NCBI GenBank assembly: GCA_910585615.1
Contig: CAJUFO010000025.1
Span: 1-49,368 of the forward strand
Direction: 5' to 3'
DNA: 49,368 nucleotides
Source of the DNA: an uncultured Acetatifactor sp.
GTDB lineage: Bacteria > Bacillota > Clostridia > Lachnospirales > Lachnospiraceae
Shown: piece by piece, positions 41,823 through 49,368 of the stretch
Numbering within the stretch: the stretch's first letter is position 1
How the letters are laid out: each line of letters begins with the position of its first letter
Translations under genes and position numbers: made by a program
Notes under the pieces: model-generated
Databases searched by the model: none
The model's input: the letters and a program-made list of their open reading frames with translations, nothing else
Told to the model about the DNA's origin: nothing

Positions 41823-43463
41823 ATGCAGAAAAAGAATAGAAAATATGATTTAAGACAAAGAGCAGGAAGCGGAAAGCGTATGAAGATACTGGTCATATGC
41901 TTGGCGCTTCTTGTCGTTTTCAGCGCAGCCTCCTGGATTTATGTGGACGGGCTGGCGTATAAGACAGTACATGTGGAGGCAGGCATCGAAGTGTCTGCCT
42001 CGGACATTTTGAAGCAGGCGGACAGCGGGGCTGTCTTCACCCAGGACAGCCAGCCCTTCGACATCGCGGTGCCGGGGGAATACCAGGTGAGGGTGAAAAG
42101 CGGCCTGTTCACCCACAGCTGCACACTGGTCATCCAGGACACCATCCCGCCAGCGGCTACGGCCGTGCCCGTGATGCATGAGGCGGGGGAGGCTTTCGGC
42201 GCATCGGCCTTTGTGACCGATATCACGGACGCCACACAGGTCACCGTGTCCTATGTGAAGGAGCCGGACTTCTCCCGGACGGGCGAGCAGGAGGTCCAGG
42301 TCATTCTGACGGACAGGGGCGGAAACTGGACGGTGGTGGATTCCACGCTGTGCCTGATCCGGCTGGCGGAGGACGTGACCATGGAGGCCGGAGGGGAAGC
42401 GCCGGATATCCACAGCTTCGTGGAGGCGGGAAGGGACGCCGTATTTCTGACACAGATGTCGGAAATTGATTTCCGTCAGGTGGGAGACCATGAAGTGCTG
42501 TTGGAGATAGACGGGGAGACCTATGCCTCCACGCTGCGGGTGGTGGACACTGTGCCGCCCCGGCTGGAGGTCCGTGACGTGGAGAGCTTCCTTCAGGTGC
42601 CCAGAAAGCCGGAGGACTTCGTGTCGTCGGCAGAGGATGCCACGGAGCTCGCGTTCTCTTTCCGCCAGGAGCCGGATCTGTCCCTTGCGGGCACCCAGGA
42701 GGTGGAGATTGTGGCCCGGGACAGCGGAGGGAACGAGACGGCGGCCACGGCCAGCCTGACGCTGCGGGAGGACACCCAGGCCCCGGTGATCCACGGGGCG
42801 GTGGATCTGGATTACTTCCTGGGGGAGAGCATATCCTATCGGAAGAATGTCACGGTGGAGGACGACTGCCAGGAGGGAGTGACGCTGGAAGTGGATACCT
42901 CGGGCGTGGACCTGACCACGGAGGGGACTTATCAGGTCACCTACACGGCGACAGACCTTGCGGGCAACCAGTCCAGCGCCACAGTGAACCTGACCGTCAG
43001 GGCAAGGATGTACAGCGAGGAGGAGATGTACGCCTACGCCGATGCGGTGCTGGAGGAGATCATCGAGCCGGACATGAGTCTGCGGGACAAGGCCTGGGCC
43101 ATCTACAGCTATGTGCTGAGCAATGTGTCCTACATCAACCACTCGGAGAAGGGGGACTGGATCCGGGCCGCCTATGAGGGCCTGGTGGATAAAAAAGGGG
43201 ACTGCTATGCCTATGCCTGTACGGCCAAGGCCCTGCTGACCAGGGCCGGAATCCCCAACCTGGACATCCGGAGGATCCCCACCAACTTCGAGCATTACTG
43301 GAACCTGGTGGACGTAGGGGAAGGGTGGTACCATTTCGACACCACGCCCAGGCCGGACCACCCCACCATCTTCCTGTGGACGGACGCGGAGCTCATGGAA
43401 TACAATGCGGAGCATTACGGCGCATTCAACTATGACCCTGACCTGTACCCGGAGATTAATTAG
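41823..43463 (+). CDS. Membrane-anchored transglutaminase-like protein
   Basis: This 546-residue surface protein has a basic N-terminus and one transmembrane anchor (about residues 20-38). Four or five Ig-like/bacterial surface domains follow (about 45-395), each marked by DTIPP, DTVPP or DTQAPVI linkers. The C-terminal transglutaminase core has Cys461 (KKGDCYAYA), His491 (FEHYWNLV) and Asp506 (WYHFDTTP), a complete triad. It probably cross-links or cleaves cell-surface proteins or peptidoglycan-associated amines. The ribosome binding site is weak, and the internal ATG at 41880 is an alternative start. It is not obviously part of the sugar locus. Confidence 0.87.
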   Translation: MQKKNRKYDLRQRAGSGKRMKILVICLALLVVFSAASWIYVDGLAYKTVHVEAGIEVSASDILKQADSGAVFTQDSQPFDIAVPGEYQVRVKSGLFTHSCTLVIQDTIPPAATAVPVMHEAGEAFGASAFVTDITDATQVTVSYVKEPDFSRTGEQEVQVILTDRGGNWTVVDSTLCLIRLAEDVTMEAGGEAPDIHSFVEAGRDAVFLTQMSEIDFRQVGDHEVLLEIDGETYASTLRVVDTVPPRLEVRDVESFLQVPRKPEDFVSSAEDATELAFSFRQEPDLSLAGTQEVEIVARDSGGNETAATASLTLREDTQAPVIHGAVDLDYFLGESISYRKNVTVEDDCQEGVTLEVDTSGVDLTTEGTYQVTYTATDLAGNQSSATVNLTVRARMYSEEEMYAYADAVLEEIIEPDMSLRDKAWAIYSYVLSNVSYINHSEKGDWIRAAYEGLVDKKGDCYAYACTAKALLTRAGIPNLDIRRIPTNFEHYWNLVDVGEGWYHFDTTPRPDHPTIFLWTDAELMEYNAEHYGAFNYDPDLYPEIN

Positions 43464-43608
43464 AATCCGGCGGCAGGGCGGGCTGCATGGAAGTTAAGAA
43501 AGAATATACAATTACGAAACAATTTCATGTAGGAATAGGATACAAATCCGGATTACTATGGCAGTGGAGGGGGAGGAAAGCCAGGTTACGGAAAGGCATG
43601 GTATACAT

Positions 43609-44340
43609 ATGAAGAAATTAGGAGTCATCGGCGGCCTGGGCCCCATGGCGACAGCGTATTTCCTACAGCTGATCACCCAGATGAGCGATGCGGAGACAGA
43701 TCAGGAGCATATGGAGATTCTGCTCCACAGCAAGCCCCGGATTCCCGACCGCACCAGGTTCATTTTGGGCCAGAGCAGGGAGAATCCGCTGCCGCAGATG
43801 GTAGAGATTGGGATTGACCTGAGGAGTCAAGGGGCGGAGATGATTGCCATTCCCTGCGTCACGGCGCATTATTTCCAGAAGAGCCTGGAAAGAGAGATCG
43901 GCATTCCCATTCTGGATGCCATTCGGGAGACGGTGCTCTGCCTGAGGGCAGCGGGAATCCGCAGGGCAGGGATTATGGGCACGGACGGCACCATTGAGAG
44001 CGGGCTGTTCCAGCGGGCCCTGGCGGAGGAGGGGATTACGTCCGTGTTCCCTGACCGGTTAGGTCAACAGGCGGTCATGGACATCATCTATAAAGAGGTA
44101 AAGGCCGGACGGCCGGTGGACTTTCCGGCGTTTCGGCAGGTGGCCCGGGAACTGTACGGCGCAGGGGCCCAGGCCGTGGTCCTGGCCTGTACGGAGCTGT
44201 CCCTGGTGAAGCGGGATTTTGAGCTGGGGGATGGTTTCCTGGACGTGATGGAAGTGCTGGCGAGAAAGGCCGTGCTTGCCTGCGGTCGGCTGAAGGAGCG
44301 CTATGGATGCCTGCTGAGCCTTCCCGGAGGCATCCGCTGA
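43609..44340 (+). CDS. Aspartate/glutamate racemase-family protein
   Basis: This 243-residue protein starts MKKLGVIGGLGPMATAYF, the family N-terminus. The first catalytic cysteine is in PCVTAHYF (PCNTAH in most members, so Asn is replaced by Val) and the second in ACTELSL, giving the two-cysteine racemase pair. It may supply D-aspartate or D-glutamate for the wall, or act on a different amino acid. The ATG at 43609 is preferred to 43558 because family similarity begins there. A good terminator follows. Confidence 0.85.
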   Translation: MKKLGVIGGLGPMATAYFLQLITQMSDAETDQEHMEILLHSKPRIPDRTRFILGQSRENPLPQMVEIGIDLRSQGAEMIAIPCVTAHYFQKSLEREIGIPILDAIRETVLCLRAAGIRRAGIMGTDGTIESGLFQRALAEEGITSVFPDRLGQQAVMDIIYKEVKAGRPVDFPAFRQVARELYGAGAQAVVLACTELSLVKRDFELGDGFLDVMEVLARKAVLACGRLKERYGCLLSLPGGIR

Positions 44341-44346
44341 ATTCCC

Positions 44347-44375
44347 AGGCAATTCTCGTTATTGCCTTATTTTTT
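44347..44375 (+). terminator. Rho-independent terminator after the racemase gene
   Basis: AGGCAAT and ATTGCCT form a seven-base stem with loop TCTCGTT, followed by TATTTTTT. It separates the racemase from the dlt-like operon. Confidence 0.8.
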
Positions 44376-44573
44376 AGATATGGTGATGTGGCTGGCCGCA
44401 TGGGAGTTTTGGAAATATAAGCTGCCTAAATTCCGGATAGGCTATACCGGCAGATAAACGAATTACGGGTATAATAATGCCGGGGACGGACGGAGAAATT
44501 CCCATTGACCGGATTGGTTCAGTGTCCAGTGTTCGGTATTTTTGGTAATTTTGTAATATTCGAAGGAGCATTT

Positions 44574-46088
44574 ATGCAGAACAATGTATTGGACTACTTA
44601 AATCATATCGTAAAGCAGAAACCCGCAAAGACAGCCTACGCCGACGGCACGGAGGCCTTGAGCTTTCAGGAAGTATACGACCTGAGCCGCAGCATCGGAA
44701 GCTATCTCCACAAAAAGGGAATCTACAGAAAGCCCGTGGTGGTCTTCATGCGGAAATCCCCGAAAGAGGTGGCGGCCTTCTTCGGGGTGGTGGCGGGCGG
44801 CGATTTCTATGTGCCCATTGACGAGGAGATGCCTGCGGGGAGGATCCAGCTGATACTGGACAATGTGCGTTCGCCCCTGGTCATCTGCGACCGGGAGACG
44901 GAGGAGACAGCCAGAACGTTCCGGATTGGGGAGGGGGAAATCGCGCTTTTCGACGAGATGGCCCAGTGCGGAATCGAGGACGCCGCTCTGGAGGAAATCC
45001 GCAGCCGCGCCATTGACACGGATCCGATCTACATCGTCTTCACCTCCGGCTCCACCGGAATCCCCAAGGGCGTGGCGGCCTGCCACAGGTCTGTGATAGA
45101 CTATATCGAGCGGCTGTCGGAGGTGCTGGGCTTCGGGGAGGAGACGGTCTTCGGGAACCAGTCGCCGCTCTACTTTGACGCCTGCCTGAAGGAGCTGTAT
45201 CCCACGCTGAAGTTCGGAGCCACCACCTACCTGATTCCCAGGGAGCTTTTCTCCGTTCCGGTGAAGCTGGTGGAGTATCTGAACGCCCACGGAATCAATA
45301 CCATCTGCTGGGTGGTCTCCGCCCTGACCATGGTAAGCGCCTTCGGCACCTTTGATACGGTAAAACCTGAATTTCTGCACACCATTGCCTTCGGCAGCGA
45401 GGTGTTCCCGATCAAGCAGTTCCGCATCTGGCGGGAAGCCTTGCCGGAGGCAGTTTTCACCAATCTCTACGGCCCCACGGAGGGCACGGGGATGTGCTGC
45501 TATTACCGGGTGGAGCGGGAGTTCGCGGAGGATGAGGCGATTCCCATCGGCAGGCCCTTTCCCAACCGGGAGATTCTGCTGCTGACGCCGGAGGGGAAGC
45601 TGGCGGAGGCCGGGCAGGAGGGCGAGATCTGCATCCGGGGCACGGCTCTGACGCTGGGCTATTACAATGACCCGGAGCGCACGGCGGAAGCCTTTGTCCA
45701 GAACCCGCTGAACACAGCCTATCCGGAGCGCATCTATAAGACAGGGGACATCGGGCGCTACAATGAAAATAGGGAACTGATGTTCGTGTCCCGGAAAGAT
45801 TACCAGATTAAGCATATGGGCCACCGCATCGAGCTGGGGGAGATTGAGGTGAACGTGGACATGCTCCCTGACATCCGCATGGCGGCCTGTATCTATGACA
45901 CGAAAAAATCGAAGATTATGCTGTATTACGTGGGAGACGTCTCCGAGAAGGAGCTGGCCGCGGCCTTAAGGCCCAGGCTGCCTCGCTACATGCTCCCCAA
46001 CCGGATTGTCCGGCTGGAGCAGATGCCTTTCACGGCCAATGGGAAAATCGACCGGGTGACACTGAAAAACATCTATGAGAGCGCATGA
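44574..46088 (+). CDS. dltA: D-alanine--carrier protein ligase, DltA-like
   Basis: This 504-residue AMP-forming ligase of the adenylation superfamily has the nucleotide loop FTSGSTGIPKG near residues 157-167, a later NLYGPTEGTGMCCYY and a C-terminal subdomain with YKTGDIGRYN and ending NGKIDRVTLK. It activates D-alanine and loads it onto the carrier encoded 350 bases downstream, for esterification of teichoic acids. The ATG at 44574 follows AAGGAG; upstream open frame is not family-like. The pairing with a carrier and an MBOAT protein supports DltA over other adenylating enzymes. Confidence 0.88.
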   Translation: MQNNVLDYLNHIVKQKPAKTAYADGTEALSFQEVYDLSRSIGSYLHKKGIYRKPVVVFMRKSPKEVAAFFGVVAGGDFYVPIDEEMPAGRIQLILDNVRSPLVICDRETEETARTFRIGEGEIALFDEMAQCGIEDAALEEIRSRAIDTDPIYIVFTSGSTGIPKGVAACHRSVIDYIERLSEVLGFGEETVFGNQSPLYFDACLKELYPTLKFGATTYLIPRELFSVPVKLVEYLNAHGINTICWVVSALTMVSAFGTFDTVKPEFLHTIAFGSEVFPIKQFRIWREALPEAVFTNLYGPTEGTGMCCYYRVEREFAEDEAIPIGRPFPNREILLLTPEGKLAEAGQEGEICIRGTALTLGYYNDPERTAEAFVQNPLNTAYPERIYKTGDIGRYNENRELMFVSRKDYQIKHMGHRIELGEIEVNVDMLPDIRMAACIYDTKKSKIMLYYVGDVSEKELAAALRPRLPRYMLPNRIVRLEQMPFTANGKIDRVTLKNIYESA

Positions 46089-46178
46089 GGCAGATGGCCA
46101 TAAGCCGGGCGGAGAGAGGCGTCAGGCAGTCAGTCGGCGCAACACGGTTATTGACTGGCACCAAAATGATAAATGGGT

Positions 46179-46293
46179 ATACTGCATAACGCTGAACACT
46201 GCCTAATGTAATCATGTGCTGAAACCAGTCAGCGTTATGCAGTCTGGTTTCACGGCAAGCGAAATCGTTAAGCAGTCTAAATTGTTCCAGACT
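46179..46293 (-). repeat. Dispersed repeat with 15-bp inverted arms, copy 2
   Basis: The reverse complement of this segment matches 26343-26458. The same perfect 15-base arms are present (46181-46195 and 46229-46243). It lies between dltA and dltC, again inside an apparent operon, which argues for insertion of a small element tolerated in transcripts. Confidence 0.75.
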
Positions 46294-46440
46294 TAGACGA
46301 CTACGAAATGTCGCCAAAAGACAGAGTGGCCGAACGAATGGAACTTTATAATAATGCAATGAAAGAACTGGTTTCCCCAAATAGGGAGAAAGAGGAATTC
46401 CGGCAATAAAAAATGAACTGGATGAAAGGAGATGCTAATC
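46294..46440 (+). other. Non-coding stretch before dltC, possible gene relic
   Basis: An open frame without a clear start reads DLDDYEMSPKDRVAERMELY and ends NREKEEFRQ at about 46409. It looks like the tail of some protein, but I cannot name a family. A GAAAGGAGATG site at its end serves dltC. Confidence 0.3.
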
Positions 46441-46671
46441 ATGGAAGAATTAATGGAGATTTTGAACGATTTACATCCGGACGTAGATTTTGAGACGGAG
46501 GAGCGTCTGGTGGACGACAAGATACTGGACTCCTTCGACATCGTCAGCCTGATCGCGGAGATCAATGAGGCCTATGACATCGCCATTACGGCAAAAGACA
46601 TCCTCCCCGAGAACTTCAATTCCGCCAAATCTCTCTACGCCCTGATTCAAAAGCTGGAGGAAGAAGCCTGA
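46441..46671 (+). CDS. dltC: D-alanyl carrier protein, DltC-like
   Basis: This 76-residue acyl-carrier protein has the phosphopantetheine serine at Ser31 in ILDSFDIVSL, where DSL of typical carriers is DSF. Length and acidity fit DltC. It is charged by the DltA-like ligase and supplies the MBOAT protein. AAAGGAG precedes the ATG. Confidence 0.87.
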   Translation: MEELMEILNDLHPDVDFETEERLVDDKILDSFDIVSLIAEINEAYDIAITAKDILPENFNSAKSLYALIQKLEEEA

Positions 46672-46730
46672 AATTGGAAACTTAGTTGGAAGTTTTATCT
46701 GGAAACTTTCAGGCTGAAGAGGAAGCGGTT

Positions 46731-48320
46731 ATGCTTTTTACATCATATGGATTTTTGGGATTTCTTGCGGTTCTGTTTTTGCTGTACTACATCGTCCCCC
46801 GGAAATGGCAGTGGGGGCTGCTGCTGGGAGCCAGCTACGGCTTCTATTTCCTGGCGGGGCCGGAATATGTGCCCTATATCCTGGTGACCACGGTGACGGT
46901 CTGGTTCGCGGCCTGTCAGATAGAGAAGAACGCGGACAGGCAGGCGGCCTACCTGAAGGAGCACAAGGCGGAACTGTCCAAAGAGGAAAAGAAATCCTAC
47001 AAGGACAGGCAGAAAAAGGTGCGCCTGGGATGGATACTGGGAGGCATCCTTTTGAACATCGGTATCCTGGCGGTGCTGAAGTACACCAACTTCGCCATCG
47101 CCAACATCAACGGGCTGCTGGGGGCCTTCGGGCAGACAGGAAGGCTTTCTTTCCTGACCCTTGCGCTGCCTTTGGGGATTTCCTTCTACACCTTCCAGGC
47201 GGTGGGGTATCTGATTGACGTGTACCGGGGAACGGTCCGGGCCCAGAGGAATCCCTTCCGGTTCGCCCTGTTCGTGTCCTTTTTCCCCCAGCTGGTGCAG
47301 GGGCCTATCAGCCGGTTCGGGGACTTGGCGGAATCCCTGTATGGGGAACATAAATTTGACGGAAAAACGGTAAGTTTTGGACTGCAGCGTGTTCTTGTGG
47401 GCTATTTCAAGAAAATGGTCATCGCGGACAGGATGCTGGTGGGGGTCAACGCCATCATCGGGGATACGGATGCCTATCACGGCGCCTATGTGCTGGTGGG
47501 GATGTTCTTCTACGCCCTGGAGCTGTACGCGGACTTCACCGGGGGCATCGACATCACCATCGGAATCGCCCAGACTTTGGGCATCACTTTGCAGGAGAAT
47601 TTCCAGCGGCCCTTTTTCTCCAGATCTCTCAAGGAATACTGGCGCAGGTGGCATATCTCCATGGGCACATGGTTCCGGGACTATATCTTCTATCCCATCT
47701 CCGTGTGCAAGCTCATGCAGAAGTTCAACAAATTCTCCCGCCGCCATTTCGGGGAGAACGTGGGCAAACGGCTGCCGGTGTATCTGTCTTCGTTCGTGGT
47801 CTGGTTCGCCACGGGCATCTGGCACGGGGCCAGCTGGAATTTCATCGCCTGGGGGCTGGGGAACTGGGCCGTGCTGATGGTCTCCGAGACCCTGGAGCCC
47901 CTGTATGCCAGGTTCCACCAGCGCTTCGGAGCAGGCGGGAGGGGATATGCTGCCTTTGAGGTGGCCAGGACTTTCCTGCTGGTGTCGATGCTGCGGACGT
48001 TCGACTGCTACCGTTCCGTGCCGGTGACCTTCCGGATGTTCGGCTCCCTGTTCACGGCCCGGAACTGGAACATCCTGTGGGACGGTTCGCTGCTGGGGCT
48101 GGGACTTACGGCGCTTGACTATGGGATTCTCGCCATGGGAACATTTGTTTTGGTATCAGTAAGCCTTATCCAGAGAAAGGGCAGCGTCAGGGAAAGAATC
48201 GCGGCAAAGCCCTATCCGCTGCGGTTCGCGCTGTGGTACGGCCTGTTCCTGGCGGTGCTGCTGGCGGGAGCCTACGGCATCGGGTATGACGCCAGCCAGT
48301 TTATTTATAATCAGTTTTAA
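46731..48320 (+). CDS. dltB: MBOAT O-acyltransferase, DltB-like
   Basis: This 529-residue polytopic membrane protein of the MBOAT family starts MLFTSYGFLGFLAVLFLLYY and has about ten hydrophobic segments. The conserved histidines are His308 in WRRWHISMGTWFRDY and the catalytic His365 in GIWHGASWNF. In the dlt pathway it passes D-alanine from the carrier across the membrane; AlgI-type acetylases share the fold, but the neighbours favour DltB. The ATG at 46731 follows AGAGGAAG. It ends 46 bases before the phosphatase gene. Confidence 0.88.
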   Translation: MLFTSYGFLGFLAVLFLLYYIVPRKWQWGLLLGASYGFYFLAGPEYVPYILVTTVTVWFAACQIEKNADRQAAYLKEHKAELSKEEKKSYKDRQKKVRLGWILGGILLNIGILAVLKYTNFAIANINGLLGAFGQTGRLSFLTLALPLGISFYTFQAVGYLIDVYRGTVRAQRNPFRFALFVSFFPQLVQGPISRFGDLAESLYGEHKFDGKTVSFGLQRVLVGYFKKMVIADRMLVGVNAIIGDTDAYHGAYVLVGMFFYALELYADFTGGIDITIGIAQTLGITLQENFQRPFFSRSLKEYWRRWHISMGTWFRDYIFYPISVCKLMQKFNKFSRRHFGENVGKRLPVYLSSFVVWFATGIWHGASWNFIAWGLGNWAVLMVSETLEPLYARFHQRFGAGGRGYAAFEVARTFLLVSMLRTFDCYRSVPVTFRMFGSLFTARNWNILWDGSLLGLGLTALDYGILAMGTFVLVSVSLIQRKGSVRERIAAKPYPLRFALWYGLFLAVLLAGAYGIGYDASQFIYNQF

Positions 48321-48366
48321 GTTAACCGTACAGTTGTATTTTGTTCAGCAGTAAGAGCGGAACGAA

Positions 48367-48975
48367 ATGGGTAGAAAAGATTATGGAAGCGAGCACGGAA
48401 TGAAAGTAATTCTCATCAGACACGGAAAAGTGGATTACCGCTGGAAGAAATGGAGCACATCAGGCCAGTTCGACCTGGACTGCATAAAATATGACCAGGC
48501 GCACACAGAGCCGGTGCGGACAGAGATTCCGGAGGTTATATACCAGAGAAGCACGTATGGGAAAATCTATATCAGCAGCCTGCCCAGAACCGGGGAGACC
48601 GCCGCAAGGATGTTCGGAGATAATGAGTTTACCCAGACCGGACTGATTGACGAAGTGCCGCTGCGCTCCAGCCTGGAAGGAAATGTAAAATTGCCTTTAT
48701 GGTTCTGGAACATCTCGGGAAGGCTGCAATGGCTGTTCAACCATCCGAGACAGCCGGAGGGCAGAAGAGATACAAAAAAGCGCGCAAAAAAGTTCGTGAA
48801 AACGCTGTTGGAAAATGGCGAAAACTGCATCATCGTCACCCACGGCTTCTTCATGCACACTTTGATTGACAGCCTGAAAGAAAGTGGATTCCGCATAGGG
48901 CCCGCAAAGATGAAATACGCCAACGGAGAATACGTCGTTGCGGAACGCTGCGTGGGTAAGGGGCTGTATGGATAA
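48367..48975 (+). CDS. Histidine phosphatase family protein
   Basis: This 202-residue phosphatase has the RHG catalytic motif LIRHGK (about residues 15-20) and a second conserved histidine in IVTHGFFMHTL near the C-terminus. Its substrate is unknown. It sits between the DltB-like gene and the DltD-like gene and is not a usual dlt member. The start at 48367 and an internal ATG at 48400 are both possible; the ribosome binding site is weak for each. Confidence 0.82.
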   Translation: MGRKDYGSEHGMKVILIRHGKVDYRWKKWSTSGQFDLDCIKYDQAHTEPVRTEIPEVIYQRSTYGKIYISSLPRTGETAARMFGDNEFTQTGLIDEVPLRSSLEGNVKLPLWFWNISGRLQWLFNHPRQPEGRRDTKKRAKKFVKTLLENGENCIIVTHGFFMHTLIDSLKESGFRIGPAKMKYANGEYVVAERCVGKGLYG

Positions 48976-49053
48976 TCAAATATCCCGCTGCAAGCAACGG
49001 GATATTTGACCCTCGCGGCATTCGCCAACTGGCCGCGCAAGCACGTCCGCTTG
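48976..49053. repeat. Cluster of hairpins before the DltD-like gene
   Basis: A perfect 12-base stem (TCAAATATCCCG / CGGGATATTTGA, 48976-48987 and 48998-49009) is followed by CGCGGC / GCCGCG (49014-49019, 49032-49037) and CAAGC / GCTTG (49038-49042, 49049-49053). The first stem shares TCAAATA with stem 3 of the 35419-35538 element. No long T tract follows. Possibly a repeat-type intergenic element or attenuator. Confidence 0.5.
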
Positions 49054-49096
49054 GCTCATTGCTCGCGGGAATAAAAGCAGAAACAGGCGCATCATC

Positions 49097-49368
49097 ATGG
49101 AAAAGAATATGAAAACAAAAAAGTGCATAAAAATATCAGTATCCGCAGCCATCGTCCTCGTCACGCTATTCCTGCTCCAGCGTCTGCTGGTGCCGAAGTA
49201 CGTGGACGATGTGGTGGAGGGCGCCTTCATCGCCGAATACTACCAGGAAGAAAAAGACCACAATGTCATCTTCATCGGCGACTGCGAGGTCTACGAGAAC
49301 TTCTCTCCGGCCCTGCTCTGGCAGGAATACGGCATCAACAGCTACATCCGCGGCAGCGCCCAGCAGTA
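49097..49368 (+). CDS. DltD-like/SGNH-hydrolase-type protein, 5' part only
   Basis: The first 90 residues are present; the gene runs off the window edge. It starts MEKNMKTKKCIKISV with a single hydrophobic anchor (about residues 12-29), then VIFIGDCEVYENFSP, which resembles the SGNH block I motif (GDS replaced by GDC). This is the DltD-like extracytoplasmic component expected after DltB. Identity as DltD is inferred from position and this motif; an SGNH acyltransferase of another type is possible. Confidence 0.6.
   Translation, partial: MEKNMKTKKCIKISVSAAIVLVTLFLLQRLLVPKYVDDVVEGAFIAEYYQEEKDHNVIFIGDCEVYENFSPALLWQEYGINSYIRGSAQQ

Noticed and set aside
46308..46409. Short frame MSPKDRVAERMELY... 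before dltC
   Set aside because: No ribosome binding site or family recognised. Listed only as a possible relic within a non-coding stretch.

Overview
The window comes from a Gram-positive anaerobe of the Clostridia, most probably a gut Lachnospiraceae. This is inferred from AGGAGG-type ribosome binding sites, a lipoprotein sugar-binding protein, LplB/LplC-type permeases without a dedicated ATPase, large AraC sensor-regulators and a Dlt-type cell-wall operon. Most of the window is GC-rich, with long meaningless antisense ORFs. The stretch from about 10.1 to 17.6 kb is visibly AT-rich and looks acquired. No rRNA, tRNA, CRISPR array or intact transposase was recognised.

Region 1 (79-7514) is a uronate catabolic locus. 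A LacI-family regulator and uxaC run leftward. Divergent from them, uxaB, uxaA and an lplD-type GH4 alpha-galacturonidase run rightward, starting from a promoter that carries a near-perfect LacI-type operator. Together they turn galacturonate-containing products into 2-keto-3-deoxygluconate. Region 2 (7488-10089) holds a class II Fic protein, an XRE regulator and a WYL-domain regulator.

Region 3 (10543-17557) is the most unusual part. Five tightly packed genes encode a dynamin-like GTPase, a small protein with two membrane segments, a 1027-residue HerA/FtsK-type ATPase, a putative WHH-type HNH nuclease toxin and a SUKH-type immunity protein. The GTPase-membrane protein-HerA-toxin-immunity order suggests an effector delivery or defence system that I do not recognise as a named one. 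The WYL gene upstream shares a tandem heptamer with the promoter region of this module. Region 4 (17691-23248) contains gene debris: a truncated vWA protein, an AAA-ATPase fragment joined to an Rpn-type fragment, and a broken HerA-like (DUF853) fragment joined to a solute-binding-protein fragment. Intact PARG-like, sugar-isomerase-like and PHP genes lie among them.

Region 5 (23308-41696) is a pectin/hemicellulose oligosaccharide utilisation locus: AraC regulator, GH43, GH88, an acetyl-esterase-like hydrolase, GH28, two ABC permeases, a membrane-bound AraC sensor, the binding lipoprotein and a giant heparinase II/III-like protein. The enzymes lack signal peptides, so oligosaccharides are probably imported and then dismantled in the cytoplasm, feeding the uxa genes of region 1. 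Several of these enzymes carry in-frame short tandem repeats in probable surface loops. Region 6 (41823-49368) has a membrane-anchored transglutaminase, an Asp/Glu racemase-family protein and a dlt-like operon (AMP ligase, carrier protein, MBOAT acyltransferase, a histidine phosphatase, and the start of a DltD-like gene cut by the window edge). A dispersed repeat of about 115 bp occurs twice in opposite orientation, and a predicted three-way-junction element lies upstream of the binding-protein gene.
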